A stretch of DNA of 64,000 nt from Mauremys mutica (taxonomy: Eukaryota; Chordata; Testudines; Geoemydidae), in contig NC_059087.1 of NCBI RefSeq assembly GCF_020497125.1, positions 12,495,925 to 12,559,924 of the forward strand. The letters run 5' to 3'. The translations under genes were made by a program, and so were the position numbers. A model generated the notes under the pieces. That model had not been told where the DNA came from and made no database searches. It saw nothing but the letters and a program-made list of their open reading frames with translations. This document shows positions 10,294 to 22,109 of this stretch, piece after piece; the first letter of the stretch is position 1, and each line of letters starts with the position of its first letter.

Positions 10294-10885
10294 CAGAGGT
10301 GGACAAACTACAGCCCACGGGCCACATCTGGTCTGTGGGACCATCCTGCCCGGCCCCTGAGCTCCCGGCCAGGGAGGCTACCCCCGGCCCCTCCCCAGCT
10401 GTCCCCCCTCCCCCGAAGCGCCACGCTGCCACGCGCTCCTGCCGAGCAGAGTGGCAGTGTGTCTGGCTCTGGTCGGCGTGGCAGCCAGACATGCTGCTCT
10501 GCTCGGTGTGGTAAGTGGGCTGGGGCCAGGGGATTGTATGAGAGGCGGGGGGACCCGGGGGCAGTCAGGGGACAGGGAACGGGGGGGGGGGGGTTGGATA
10601 GGCATGGGGTCCCAGGGGGCCTGTTGGGGGTGGGGACGTGGATAGGGGCCAGGGGGGCAGTAAAGGGACTGGGAGCAGGGGGGTTGGATAGGGAGTGGGG
10701 TCCCGGAAGGGGGCAGTTGGGGCGGGGGGTCCCGGAAGGGGGCAGTTAGGGGATAAGGAGCAGAGGGGTTGGATGGGTTGGGGGTTCTGAGGGGGGCAGT
10801 CAGGGGGCGAGGCTGTTTGGGGTGGCACAGCCTTCCCTACCTGGCCCTCCATCTAGTTTTGCAACCCCAAGTTTGCCCAACCCTG
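10294..10885 (+). mobile_element. hAT-type MITE, 592 bp, GC-rich
   Basis: The ends are CAGAGGTGGACAAACTACAG and AGTTTGCCCAACCCTG, which form inverted repeats. The 8-bp flanks GTGTAACA and GTGTAGCA match at 7 of 8. The middle is G-rich with loose repeats (GGGGTCCCGGAAGGGGGCAG appears twice near 10700-10745) and a 13-G run at 10581. Open frames across it reflect the lack of A/T stops. Confidence 0.85.
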
Positions 10886-11224
10886 GTGTAGCAGGAGTCC
10901 AAGGATCTGATGCTCTGGGAATCCTCTCATTTCTCTCCCCTCCTCCTCAGTGGCCTAACAAAGCCTCTCTGGAACAGCGCTGCTGCATTTTGTGGCCTGG
11001 AAAAGCGTTCCTCCTTCCATCCTCCTGGCACGTGACTTGGCAATGGAGATTGTGTACTGGGCCCAGGCTTCCATTTATACCCTCAGGCTGAAATTCTGGG
11101 CTGAACTTCTCAAAGGAGCAGCACAGATTTTGCATCCACGGTTGAAAAGGGGCCTCCTGATCCTGGGCTGCTCTGGGGGCTGGAGAGGCCTCTAACTTAG
11201 ACATCCTTGGGGGCTTGTCTCAGT

Positions 11225-11640
11225 TATAGAATAATTGAATCATAGAAATGCAGGGCTGGAAGGGACCTCAAGAAGTCATCCAGTCCACCCCCTACCCTGT
11301 GGCAGGACCAAGTAAACCTAGACTATCCCTGACAGGTTTTTGTCCAACCTGTTCTTAAAACCCCCCAGTGATGGGCATTCCACAACCTCCTTTGGAAGCC
11401 GGTTCCAGAGTTTAACTACCCTTATAATTAGGAAGTCTCTCCTAATATCTAACCTAAATCCTCCTTGCAGATTAAGCCCATTACTTCTTGTCCTACCTCT
11501 AGCTGACATGGAGAACAATTGATCACAGTCCTCTTAGTCTTCACATAGATTAAGGGCTGCTACAATCAGGCCCCCCCATTACTCTTTTTTTTCCTGAAGT
11601 CTAACAGTGCTGAATTATCTTAACCTTTCCTCATAGGCAG
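11225..11640 (-). mobile_element. CR1 LINE fragment (3' end), minus strand
   Basis: At the + strand left edge GAATCATAGAAATGCAGGGC is the reverse of a CR1 3' tail. Read on the minus strand, the last ORF2 segment is present: RTRSNGLNLQGGFRLD, then VKLWNRLPKEVVECPSLGGF. The copy is 5'-truncated, as most CR1 copies are, and no reverse transcriptase is left. The right edge near 11640 is approximate. Confidence 0.85.
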
Positions 11641-11954
11641 CAGCCTCCTGTGCATCGCAGCACTGACTGGAGTCGGTGCAGCACTGCCTGAGCCCACCCC
11701 CAATGCCTGGCTGGGCAAAGGGGTCCTCGGAGAAGAGCCTTATGGCTGTCTTCCATGGTGTTTTTCACCATGGGAATCCTTGCCCAGTCAGAATCAGGGC
11801 TTTGAGGGCCCTTTACACAGTGTAAAATAAGATGGAGAGGGATCTCACGTTTTGATCCTGAAGTTCTTACACGTGTATAACACCCAGTTAAATCAGTGAG
11901 AAAATTTGGTGTGCACTGTGATTTCTAGATCCGTGTGGTCTCGAAGTTCAGATA

Positions 11955-12184
11955 TTCAACTGGGGATCAGGAGACCTGGGTTGTGGTCCTAGCTCTGCCA
12001 CTGATGTGCTGTGTGACCCTGGGCGAGTCACTTCCCCTCTCTGTGCCCGTTTCCCCTCCCACCTGTTGTAATCTCTATTTAGATTGGATGCTCTCTGAGG
12101 AAGGGACAGTCACTCGCTGTGTGTTTGAACTGTGGCTAGCCTCATCTGGAGCCTCCAGGTGCTAGTGTAACATAGATAATAATC
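11955..12184 (+). repeat. MIR-type SINE
   Basis: GACCTGGGTTGTGGTCCTAG, CTGTGTGACCCTGGGCGAGT and CACTTCCCCTCTCTGTGCC are the standard MIR body. The tail GGTGCTAGTGTAACATAGA is followed by TAATAAT. It is old but well preserved. Confidence 0.75.
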
Positions 12185-12586
12185 AGGTTAAACAAATGGT
12201 AGGAGCCAGAGTTATACTGTGTGCTTCCTAACAGCCCGCTCTGAACTACGGGGCAAACATGTCCATTTCCACATGGATTTAATTGGCTTCACTGGCAAGC
12301 TCCACTCAATTCCAGTGTTTTCAGTGACCTCAGCTGGGGTATAATAGATGTAATATAGGAGATTCACTGTAAGGCTGTTGTTTCTTAAACTATTACTTTT
12401 AAAATCTTACCATACAAAAGATTGAGAGAACTCCCAAGCAGGGATGACTCTGTGACTTCAATGAAAATGTGTTTTGTCCTTGTAAAATGAATCGTGGAAC
12501 TCTTAATAGACAGCTGCCTTGAATTTTTACCAGGGGATGTAGTGGATGAATCAGTAATCGGATAATCTGATCCTATTTATCTTTAG

Positions 12587-12646
12587 GCTTTCTTGAAAGC
12601 TGTCGAAGATTTTATTTTGTTATCCAGATGGATTGGCATATTGGAG
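12587..12646 (+). CDS. ADGRD1: ADGRD1 exon E: GAIN subdomain A helix
   Basis: This 60-bp, 20-codon exon lies between TTATCTTTAG and GTAAGA, phase 0 at both ends. It encodes AFLKAVEDFILLSRWIGILE. The FLKAV...ILL pattern matches the ADGRD1 helix that follows the NLT block of exon D. It is too short to stand alone, but splice sites, phase, order and similarity agree. Confidence 0.85.
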
Positions 12647-13249
12647 GTAAGATACATGATTTAAATTTGTAGATTAATTCAGGTGCATATTGGATAGTAA
12701 TAACATTGGTTGCATCTATTATCCTTCAGCTTGTGGTTTCCGACAGTACAACTTATTTGCGCTCTCATCTGTGCATCTAAAGTCAAGGTAGCAAATGTTA
12801 ATTTTGTAATGGTTTGTTGAGAGTTAAAATAAGAGAGCTTCTGTGTTACTGCTCTGAGATATTCCATAAGGACTAGCAAAAAAAGTATAAAAAATGAGGT
12901 TTACAAAGGAATGGGCAATGTCAGTGAAATAGGTATTTAACAAAGATGATTTCTAAATGGAATTTAGCCTACTTGGCAGTTTCTTCTTGAAAGTGGCCTT
13001 GTAAAAGAACTAATGTATTCCCTGCATATGGATATTTATAGGACGTTTTAAAAGCATTTCCCTTTTTCCCCATTTTAAATTGTATCTTGTGCCTGGGAAG
13101 CCATCGCCATATTTACAAAATGGATACAGCACAGGCAACAATTCTTCCCGACTAACACTCTGGGAAAGATCACATTTGAACTAGGAGCTGAGAGGATACT
13201 TTCATCTTCATTCCTGTGCAGTGCTTGCTCTCAATTTTCCTTTTAGTTA

Positions 13250-13320
13250 TGCTGGAGTAAATCAATTCAGTGGTGTTATTCTGGATTTACACCAGTGAAA
13301 GGGAGAACAGAATTTGATCC
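13250..13320. repeat. Ancient hairpin repeat copy (GTGTAAATC family)
   Basis: GCTGGAGTAAATCAATTCAG is followed by TTCTGGATTTACACCAGTG and AGAACAGAATTTGATCC. The GAGTAAATC and GGATTTACACC words form the opposing arms. Confidence 0.5.
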
Positions 13321-13459
13321 ACGTGTGTTTTGAATAGCTCTGATAGCTTAGTTTCTCCGTCTGTATATTTTGTTGCTATGATGTCATAAACCAGTACTAT
13401 GACATCACTGTATGTTGAAATGGAAATGTTTGTGGTGTGTAACAAGTTGAGGATTATGG

Positions 13460-13530
13460 ACAGAACTTCAGCTAATGTAAATCAGCATAGATCCATTGAT
13501 TCTGACTATATATAAGCTGAGAATCTGGCC
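13460..13530. repeat. Ancient hairpin repeat copy (GTGTAAATC family)
   Basis: CAGCTAATGTAAATCAGCAT, then ATCCATTGA, then AAGCTGAGAATCTGGCC. It is the same layout as the copy at 24056. Confidence 0.5.
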
Positions 13531-14451
13531 ACATGACTTTACTGAAATGTTAAGGGCCCGCTCCTTCTGTCCTTGTTCATGTGTGTCATCAAATGAGTAA
13601 AAACTGGATTAAGAGTGTGCAGGAGCTGACCTGTGGGTTTCATTCTTTGCAGTGCAGAGAGATGCTAATGGGAAGTGCTCCAGAGTTTCTCAGTGTTTGT
13701 CAGGATCAAGTTTTAAGGAGCCAGGAATGTGGGATTGGACATTAAAAAGGGAAGAGGCGTGGATGGGCTGTGACAAATCACGCTGTAGTTGACTCATAAA
13801 TGGCTTTGGTGAAAGGTGTGGAAAGCCAATGGATTTAAGTTCTTAGACTGAAACTTGGCAGCTTTCTCCAACATGAAAGCTTCTCTTGAAAGAAATAACC
13901 AAATGGATTTAATAAAATATGTTTTAAAAACTATATACTCACTCTGAGATAGTGTATACCAAGCTTCAGCCTGGAAGGATGCTTTCCAGCCAAAATATAC
14001 ACCCCTTGAAAATGAGTGTTTGTTAGGGGAGTGCTGATGGAACTCTAATGATGGCCAAGATATATTTAAACTCCTGATCTGATGATGGTGGTATCTGCTT
14101 GTTGACTTAGACACCAGTTTCTGCCAGTCTTACTGCATGGAAACAAGCATTTAAATCATTCCCCAAATAACTTCTTTAATGCAAGGCTTGATCATGCTTG
14201 ATGGTGAACATCATCCATTCAACTGATGGCAATGGGAGTCAAGGTTCATTCAGCACCTCTCAGGAGATTCTCGGTACTTCGCAAGATCAGTCTCTGAGTG
14301 ATATTAAATCATGCAGTATTTTTACTTTGTGTGGCCCTGAGAAGGGGAAATAAGATGTCATTAACAGAAGCTGGGCACACTTACGTGATCAGTAGGAACA
14401 GGATTTTAGACCAGCGCTTTGCTTTATTATTGAGCTGCGTTCTTTTTTCAG

Positions 14452-14566
14452 ACTGCTCCTGTGGTTGGAGGTTTAATCGAAACAATTGACAATGTGATGG
14501 TGCACATGGCGTGCAATCTGGGAGGAAACCGACTCGCAACCGTTGAGGGCTCATCAACTGTAGCAG
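14452..14566 (+). CDS. ADGRD1: ADGRD1 exon F: GAIN domain
   Basis: This 115-bp exon starts after GTTCTTTTTTCAG and ends GCAG|GTAGGA. It enters in phase 0 and leaves in phase 1. It encodes TAPVVGGLIETIDNVMVHM and ends VEGSSTVA. The LIxTIDxVM and VEGSS blocks are characteristic of ADGRD1 at this place. A strong polypyrimidine tract precedes the exon. A Harbinger-type MITE appears to begin only about 23 bp after the donor. Confidence 0.92.
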
Positions 14567-14589
14567 GTAGGATGGAACAGCAATGTTCA

Positions 14590-14889
14590 GATCATGTCTT
14601 CACTGCAATAAAAACCCCACAGCACTGAATCTCAGAGCCTGGGTCAGCTGACTCTGGTTTGTGGGGCCTGAGCTGCGAGGCTAAAAATTTGCACCATAAA
14701 TGTTTGGGCTGGAACCTGGGCTCTGAGACCCACCTCTCTTGCAGGGTCTCAGAGCCCGGGCTTCTGCTCAAGCCTGAATGACTACACTGCAATGTTAGAG
14801 CCCCACAGTGCAAGTCCTGAGAACCTGTCAGCTGACATTGGCTAGCCGTGACCAGGCCGCAGGCCTTTGATTATAGTATAGACCTATCT
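14590..14889. mobile_element. Harbinger-type MITE, diverged
   Basis: The left end contains GTCTTCACTGCAAT and the right end (reversed) GTCTATACTATAAT, aligned over about 24 bp. Inner sequence has paired CTCAGAGCCTGGG and TCTCAGAGCCCGGGC words, as in common turtle MITEs with GTCTACACTGCAAT ends. A possible TCA duplication flanks both ends. The exact borders are tentative. Confidence 0.6.
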
Positions 14890-15349
14890 TCAGTTGCCTT
14901 CTAAACTGGCTGATACTACTTCGCCGGCTGCTCCTAACTTGTCGGTGTGGGGGAAGGAAGTTGAAATGGATTTTTTTTCTCTCTTATAATCCAACAAATG
15001 GAATAAATTGCAGAAAGATAATTATACAGTTAGTTTAGAGAAAGGTAATCAGCTTGATTTAACAATCCGGTTTCCTTTTACTGTTGACTTTTGGGGGGAT
15101 GGTCTTTTTGGGGGCGCTGGGTGAGTTGGGGGGAGAATGTGAATGCTCCTGTATATTATTTCTGGATTTAGTTTAGTGATATGTGAACAGTTAAAGTTCA
15201 GCCTAAGCCTTTTACACAAGCCTTTGAAGCTGTAAGTGTCTGAAAGCTACAGAATTTAAATTTGGGGACAAGAGAATGGAAGGGCAGGACAAACTTTCAT
15301 CTATCTTACACCTATTGCCAGTCCTTCATGGAGTTGGTGGCTCTCTCAT

Positions 15350-15420
15350 AATATGTATATGTACAGCATCTAGCGCAGTGGGGCCCTGATCTCAGTTGAC
15401 CTTTAGGTGCTACAAAGAGA
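15350..15420 (+). repeat. SINE tail remnant
   Basis: CAGCATCTAGCGCAGTGGGG, then CCCTGATCTCAGTTGACC and TAGGTGCTACA, is the 3' end of an old amniote MIR-like SINE. Confidence 0.5.
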
Positions 15421-15540
15421 GCTGGATGAATAATTGACTTTTTTTCAGTTTGGCAATTCTGAAAAATCAGGAAAATATTCAGTTCAGGTGGAACTGAATT
15501 AGAATTTTTACAGAATTTTCAGTGATTCAGAAAAGTCTAT

Positions 15541-15615
15541 TTCATGTCTGTTCCAGAACAGGGATTTGAGTCTGGGTCTTCCACATCCTAGTGAATGCCC
15601 TAACCACTGGGCTAA
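15541..15615 (-). repeat. MIR-like SINE remnant, reverse orientation
   Basis: GGGATTTGAGTCTGGGTCTT and GTGAATGCCCTAACCACTGG, then GCTA, is the reverse of a tRNA-derived SINE head. Confidence 0.5.
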
Positions 15616-16311
15616 AAGTTATAAGTGAGTGGTGGTAGGGGTGACGGCAGAAAACCACTATGACTACGATATCCTCAACTTCCTGCCTGTTTTGTGAACG
15701 GCCAAAGCTATTAATGTCAAATTCACAAATAGTTGGGGGTTGACAAAAGCTGCATTTTTTTTTCATTGAATAAACTATTTGTCCAACACATTGCCCAGCT
15801 TTAGTTACAAATAATTGATTAGTTCTGGTATTCTTCCCTATTGCATTGTGAGCAACATAAGAAAAGAGAAGTCATGAATCACATGCAAATTGTCTCTTCC
15901 ACCACACGGTCCTGGTCACTGACATTCTAAAATTGAGCAGTAAGATTCTAAAATAATGTCTTTAAAATGTCAGGGGGAAAAAAGAGAGAGGTATCAATCA
16001 ATTTTTCTTACCTCAGTGCCTCGTTAAGCTCAGTTTGTGCACACTGCCAAATGATCCATGGTATATTAACACCTCATATACTACTTTTTCCACTCATAAA
16101 GAAGTCAGAACTTCTTGAAAGCAATTTTATTCTTGATGGGAATGGGGGATTACTCTCCCCTCCCGCCCCGCCAAACAGCTGGGGTTTTACAGTCAAGATT
16201 TGCAGTAGCTATTAAAAGAGCAAACTCTAGTTCTACCGTCAACTAGGTTGTAAATGTTATTGATTTTATCTTTTTGTTTTGTTTTTGTTTTTGTTTTGGG
16301 TTATTGTACAG

Positions 16312-16422
16312 ATTACTCTTTGGTCAAAATGGCTCCTCAGACTTTGAATTTGTCTCACTACCGCTTCCCATCACAAGGACGGAGTTATATTTCTATCCCC
16401 AGTGAAGCTTTTCATAACAAAG
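16312..16422 (+). CDS. ADGRD1: ADGRD1 exon G: GAIN domain
   Basis: This 111-bp exon starts after GTTATTGTACAG and ends AAAG|GTAAGG, with phase 1 at both ends. It encodes YSLVKMAPQTLNLSHYRFPS, then GRSYISIPSEAFHNK. SHYRFP and IP-EAFH are ADGRD1 signatures. NLS is a potential N-glycosylation site, placed as in the mammalian protein. The first codon (aspartate) is split with exon F. Confidence 0.94.
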
Positions 16423-18777
16423 GTAAGGGCAAGATTTGCATGGAGGAGTAGAATGGTGGCAGCTAATCCTGACAATCACTCATTCCAGAAATGCTCTTGC
16501 GTGGGGAAAGGGATTTTGGTTAGCTCTGCATTTTCAGTACTGTTTTAATGTTACTTCCTCTTGTTTCTAAAAACTCGAGTAATACAGCTAGTAATATTAC
16601 AACTATTTAATCTTGGCACTATTTCACATCAGGGCAACTTCAATTCCTGGAGCTAATGTTTTATCTTTCTAACCACCAGAACTGGTAGTTTTCCAAGGAA
16701 TGCTAATATCAAATCAACTACTTATCTCAGTAAAGTATAAACTTATTCTGCATAACAGTTTCCCCAAACACCTGGTGGAATTAAAGAGTAAAGTCAGGGC
16801 CGCCCGGAGGATTCAGGGGGCCGCGGGTCTTCGGGGCACTTCGGCGGCGGGTCCCAGGGTGGAAGGACCCCCTGCCACTGAAGACCCTGAGCGGAAGAAG
16901 CTCCAGGGGCTCGGGCCTTGCAAGAATTTTCCGGGGTCCCTGGAGCAAGTGAAGGACCCTGCTCCAGGGACCCCTAAAAACTCTCATGGGGGCCCCGCAG
17001 GGGCCTGGGGCAAATTGCCCCACTTGCCCCCCCCCCCGGCGGCCCTGAGTAAAGTTACAGAGCTAAATAGCAGAAGAAGGAAAGAGAAAGGAATACCTAT
17101 ACAATAGGCATTGGAGAAAAGGCGAGAAGGCAAAATTCAACTGCGAATCTGAGTTTGGATTTTAATAACCTCAAGGTTTGGGGTTGGTAAGAAGTGAGGA
17201 TCTTGTTTTGGGCCAAACAAAACATGTGGCCAAATTTTTTAAAACCAGAATGATGAGAATTAGGTTCTTACGTCCTGCCTCTAGCTGTGCAAGCAGAGCA
17301 GTGTCCCAGAACTCTTCCCTTATCCACTAGCATCCTAACTTTTTAAAGCTCATTTTGAGGCAGCAGTGTGCAAAATCTCCCCTCACCCCACCCCCAACTT
17401 CAGGGACTGAAATTTCAGGTGCTTTGTTTACCTGAGTTCAATGGGACCACGTGCCAAGCCCCTCCCCTCTGTTTGTTTCCCACTTCCTCCATCATGGCGG
17501 AGTAGAACAAATGGAGCAAGTTGAAGGTGTGTTACAACAGGACTTAATCCAAAGCTCATTGAAGTCATTTTTCATTAATTTCTGTGGGGTTTGGATCAGG
17601 TCCTTTGCAAGGAGACCACTCAGCAGTTCCTCAGAAGGGGACCTCTGCCAGGATTGTTTCAGGGAAAAGGGCTCAGAGTCTGGGTGGCCTTTTGGGACCT
17701 TAGCAAACCTTGCACCATCTGGGATTCCTCCAGAGACTTTTCTGCAAGGGCAGGTTGGTCCTCTTCAATACAGTGTACAAAATTAGTTACTTCAGTAACT
17801 ACTGTGCTATATAAAGTATTTCCCCACCACATGTGAGTTACTTGATTTATGATGACAGCTTTGTTTCCTTGCACTGGCAGGGAGCTCCTGCTTGCGATTT
17901 CTCTGAGTTCTGCAAAGCTTGAATTATTGAGAGCACAACACAACTTGAAATAACAAAAATACCACACGAAAGGACCTTTCCCCATCCCACTTACAGCTTC
18001 TCCCACCATGTGGCATTTTCTTATGGGACATTATTGTGTCCAGTGGTTTGGACTGAATCCAAACTGTAAGACCTTTAACTTGCATCTTCCAGGGAGTTAG
18101 AAACCATCTAAAATCTTATTAATGGCATTTTCAACTAACAGGCCACATTGCTAGGCTGTTCAAATGAGCTAGCCTTTAAAATGTATTCCACCTTTAAGCG
18201 ACTGACATTCTAAATACTTGGAACCCATCAGACCAAGACAATAAAGGACACTTGCATGGCTGACACTTGTAAAATGGGCATCTGTCTTTTCACTTAAGTG
18301 TTGGAGAAGCTGTAAATACTTCATATGCAGACAGCAAACAAATAATAGAAACAAAAACTACTCATCTGTGTTTAAGATGCCAGTGAATGTTGCTAATAGT
18401 CAAATAGTCCTTCTGATTATTTTAAGCATCCTGGATGCTCTGGTATGGCCACTCTTAGCTGCCTTTTGTTCTGAGGTGACTTTTTTTTTTTTTATAAAGG
18501 ATGAACGATTAATTTAACAGTTTAACTCTATACTTTCTTGGTGAGGTAGATGTCAGGCTTCCTTTCATTATCCTGATTTCTGTTCCAAACATTGCACAGC
18601 AGATTGCCTTCTAATGTCTTTATGGGAGCAACTGGAATTCCCATTAAAGCAAAGGTGTGAAGGTTTGTAGAAGTCAGGATTCTAAATTAACATGGAGTTT
18701 CATACCTAGGTGAGGAAAGTGTCTCACTCAGGGCTGTCATACTTAAGTATAATCTCTCCTGTTGATTTTGTTCACAG
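16423..18777 (+). other. ADGRD1: ADGRD1 intron G-H
   Basis: A 2.4-kb intron with one hAT MITE (16795-17047) and a poly-T run near 18480. The stretch 17060-18770 holds nothing I can assign. Confidence 0.6.
16795..17047 (+). mobile_element. hAT-type MITE with perfect 8-bp target duplication
   Basis: The ends are CAGGGCCGCCCGG and CCGGCGGCCCTG. AGTAAAGT flanks both sides (16787-16794 and 17048-17055). It is 253 bp, GC-rich and non-coding; the 135-residue frame through it is incidental. Confidence 0.9.
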
Positions 18778-18853
18778 CTTGGGTTACCATTGTGGGCCTT
18801 TTTTACCATAACATGCACCGTTTCTTCCGGAACATCAACCCTATGGACACCAA
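18778..18853 (+). CDS. ADGRD1: ADGRD1 exon H: GAIN domain
   Basis: This 76-bp exon starts after TTTTGTTCACAG and ends CCAA|GTAAGT, entering in phase 1 and leaving in phase 2. It encodes WVTIVGLFYHNMHRFF, then NINPMDTK. VGL-YH-MH is the ADGRD1 block after EAFH. Its phase-2 exit fits only the phase-2 entry of exon I, supporting the chain. Confidence 0.92.
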
Positions 18854-19859
18854 GTAAGTATCCTACGCAGGGGCATCATTCAGAAAAGGCTGGGGGTGGG
18901 GAGGAGGGCAAAATTATGTCAGCATGGCTTTTCTGCCTCCCTGCTGAGGCCGTGGCTGCTTGTGGGGGGGAGGGGGGTTAATGAGTTGGTCCCATCCTGG
19001 AGGAGGGTGGGGAGGTGGAGGGGAGAAGGGTGGAGGCAGGCACGGGTGTGTGCCTCCTCTATGGCTGGCCTGGGGCAGGGACTGGGACCCAGCTCGCTCT
19101 GCACTCAGCTCCAGCCCTGGCCACAACTGCTGCTTCCTATCCAGCTGGTGGAGAGAGAGGGTGGCAACTGTCGCCCTGTGAACGATACCCCCGATCTTAG
19201 AACTGTCCATGCTGTAATAGTGTGATGATGGCCTTAGTGGGATTCTAAGCACAAATGGGAACAATTGTTCTTTGCAACTGGTGTATCAGACATCATGGGC
19301 CTGGACACTGCTCCCCTTGTAGTTTAGCCATTAACTGTAGGGGTGGAATAAAGCGCTTTGTAGGCACGTGTTTCCTGCTGGGGATAAAACCTTTTCTTTG
19401 GTGATTTATCTGTCTGTCTTCTAAACCTCTTCTGCTACATACTTGGCTGATCCATCAGAAATTTATATTGCAGATTCATATGTTTAATCCTTGAATTAAT
19501 GCCTTATATGGAACTTAAATTATGTTTTTTTTTCTGCTGTCTCAAAAAAAAGGTGACATTTGTTTGTATTTAAATAATGCAGCAGTATATAACCTCTCTC
19601 CCCCCGCCAAAAGTGCTATGAATTTTAGTCCCATAAACCTGTAAACTAATTTTGCAATAATAAATCAGACAATACATCAAAAGCCTTTTTGTTTTATACA
19701 CTGTGCCAATGAAATCATTAGCAGATAAGTTCAAATAAACTAGGAGCAATATACATCTCAGAAAGTCAGTTTCCCAGGGAATTTTGCAAGGCAGTGCTTG
19801 TCAAACATTACATTTGCCTTTTAAGCTGGTCATTTTTTAACTCTCTGCTGATTAGGGCA

Positions 19860-20040
19860 GTGATTCTCAATCTTTCCCATGCCAGGACTCCCTGCTACAG
19901 CAGAAGAAAATTTCAGGACTCCAGCTACAGTCTATTTCAGGGACTTCTTCCTATCTAGCCATGTGCAATGGAGGGGTGATTGCACCCTGCTGAAACCACT
20001 TCAACACCCCTAAATTAGGACCACTTATGATCATGCTGAT
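19860..20040 (+). mobile_element. Possible hAT-type MITE, left end only
   Basis: It begins CAGTGATTCTCAATC, close to the common hAT terminus CAGTGGTTCTCAA. No matching right end or target duplication was found, so extent is uncertain. Confidence 0.35.
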
Positions 20041-20303
20041 GCAATGTTAAAATGATCACAGAAGAATTGTATGATTTCCTACTCAGTTTAAATTTTATAA
20101 AAAATACCATACACCCTTCTTGCTGCAAAAAATAAATTAAATAAAGGTAGTTCACTGAAGTATGTGAAAGAAATATATCAGCAGCATGCAATATTTCTTA
20201 CTGATATGAAGAAATAGAGGCAATAATCTGAGAGTTTTGCTTTTCAAGATGTATGTTCACTATAATTTATTAAAGGAAATGGACCATAATTTTAGCCTCC
20301 CAC

Positions 20304-20322
20304 AGAGAGAGAGAGAGAGAGA
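20304..20322. repeat. (GA)n microsatellite
   Basis: About nine GA units. Confidence 0.9.
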
Positions 20323-21329
20323 ATTAATGTGGTCTTGACTCACAGGTCAAAGATTAGCGAGGATAAAGACAGTGTTTAAATACCTTCAGCCTAAAATCAC
20401 TGAGTTCCGGGGCATTTTCATGATTTCATCATCATCAGTCTTGGGCTCCAATCCTGCACAGAGATCTGTCAGCACAACAGGGCCAATTTTGCCATTTTTA
20501 AGAATATTGAGTAGTTCTGTATTCCCATGTTTCAACTCCTGCAGAGATAACATGACAATCCAGGACCCATTCTTACTCCCGTTGAAGCATATAGAAGATT
20601 TGCCACTTATTTCAGTGGGAGAAGGATCAGCCCTGAATGCATACTTTTTAAGGAATGCTTGGTTTAAAAGTGGTCTTTAGGTTTCTAATATTAACCTGGG
20701 CTACCTGAAATATTTGCAGTGTATCTAGTATTACAGAATCATGTCTCTGGCGCTCTAGATGGTTTGCCTGTCCAGAGGCCTGTTTTGAAACTTAATAATC
20801 CAAGGAATGCTGCCTTGGCAGTTTTCCTTTGTGGAACAAAGCATCAGATATCTGAGGAATGCTTGAAAAATAATAAGTGTGCAATTCTTTCTCCCTTGGT
20901 TTACTTTGGTGCGCTTTGCTATTGCACCTTTCTGGCTTAAGTCTCACCAAAATAATCTGTTCTAATGATGTTTTCCACAGAGTAATTGTTTTAAAAACAC
21001 CCTTTAAGGGTTCTTTAGCCTCAGACTACTTGGGCACCTATAATTTACAGTCTGTCTGGTTTCTTCTTCATGACAGAATTTCATTATCCTTGTGGCACGC
21101 ATCAAATTTTTTTTGCGCTTTGTTGCCAGATGACTGTTCTATTTTCAGACCGTCTAACCAGAGCTCTCTGGAAGAGTCACTTTGGTTCTTTAAGAAGGGA
21201 ATCAAAACCTAAAGAAGCTTCGAGCCTGACTTTGCTCTCAGTCCTACATTGGTGCAAATCTGGAGTAACCCATGGAAGTCAGACAGGTTACAGGCCCTTC
21301 ATCCTGTAACATACATTAATATTAGACTG

Positions 21330-21582
21330 CAGGGCTGGCGCTTCCATTAGGCGGTCGCCTGGGGCGCCAGGATTTGGGGCGCGGCATTTTGTGCACTCCC
21401 CACGGGGTGCACGGGAGTTTCCAGTTCCACTCCCGTCGCGCTGCCGAAGAAGGATCTTCTGCCGACGTGCCGCGGAAAACAGCGGCGGGCAATCGAGCAG
21501 CTCAATGACTCCTGTGGGGAGCGCACAAAATGCTGCCCCCCAAATTCTGCGTAGGGCACCAGAAACTCTGGCGCCGCTCCTG
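21330..21582 (+). mobile_element. hAT-type MITE, short form
   Basis: The ends are CAGGGCTGGCGC and GCGCCGCTCCTG. The flanks TTAGACTG and TTAGACAG match at 7 of 8. It aligns along its length with the MITE at 57695-58037 but lacks about 80 bp that in that copy follow CTCAATGACT. Confidence 0.85.
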
Positions 21583-22109
21583 TTAGACAGTGGTTCTGGG
21601 GAATGCCAGATTCTTATTTGTTTTAGTTTTTTTTCACATGTATCCAGATTCATTAGACTACTGCTCTGGGCCTTGTATTGCAGCATTACAAAATACTTAA
21701 CTGAGTTAAATGATGGGATGTAATATGGGATGAACTAAAGCATTGGGTGTGAATACATTGAACATTGGGGAATTCAGCATACAAAAGTCCAGGATCCAAA
21801 TACCCCCAGACTTTGGGGAAGCAAGCTCAAAATTCAGATACACATCTGGATCCAAACTTCACTTTGTGAGCCTTTCTCTGACTATAACTCTACATACTCT
21901 GAGGGGCAAATTCTGCTCCCCGATGCATGCATGAAATGCCTACTGAGTGCAATGGGATCAGAAATAATCCCTAATGATGCTAATATCATCTAGAGGTTAT
22001 AGAACAGAGTTAGATCATATGTCCTACAAATCGAGATGAGTTTCTGTCTCAGTCAATCCAGCTGTGCAATTTGATGACATCAGTTAATGTCTGAAATGAA
22101 CTCTTCGTA

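Larger units (their letters stand above)
9173..12586 (+). other. ADGRD1: ADGRD1 intron D-E
   Basis: A 3.4-kb intron holding a hairpin repeat (9586-9662), a large hAT MITE (10294-10885), a CR1 fragment (11225-11640) and a MIR-type SINE (11955-12184). The stretch 9663-10280 holds nothing I can assign. Confidence 0.6.
12647..14451 (+). other. ADGRD1: ADGRD1 intron E-F
   Basis: A 1.8-kb intron with two old hairpin repeats (13250-13320 and 13460-13530). No other element is recognised. Confidence 0.6.
14567..16311 (+). other. ADGRD1: ADGRD1 intron F-G
   Basis: A 1.7-kb intron with a MITE at about 14590-14889, SINE remnants at 15350-15420 and 15541-15615, and a T/G-rich run ahead of exon G. The stretch 14900-15340 is unassigned. 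Confidence 0.6.

Noticed and set aside
10271..10852. Cluster of overlapping GC-rich frames on both strands
   Set aside because: They lie wholly inside the hAT MITE at 10294-10885, where G/C bias removes stops. Proline- and glycine-rich translations are typical of that.
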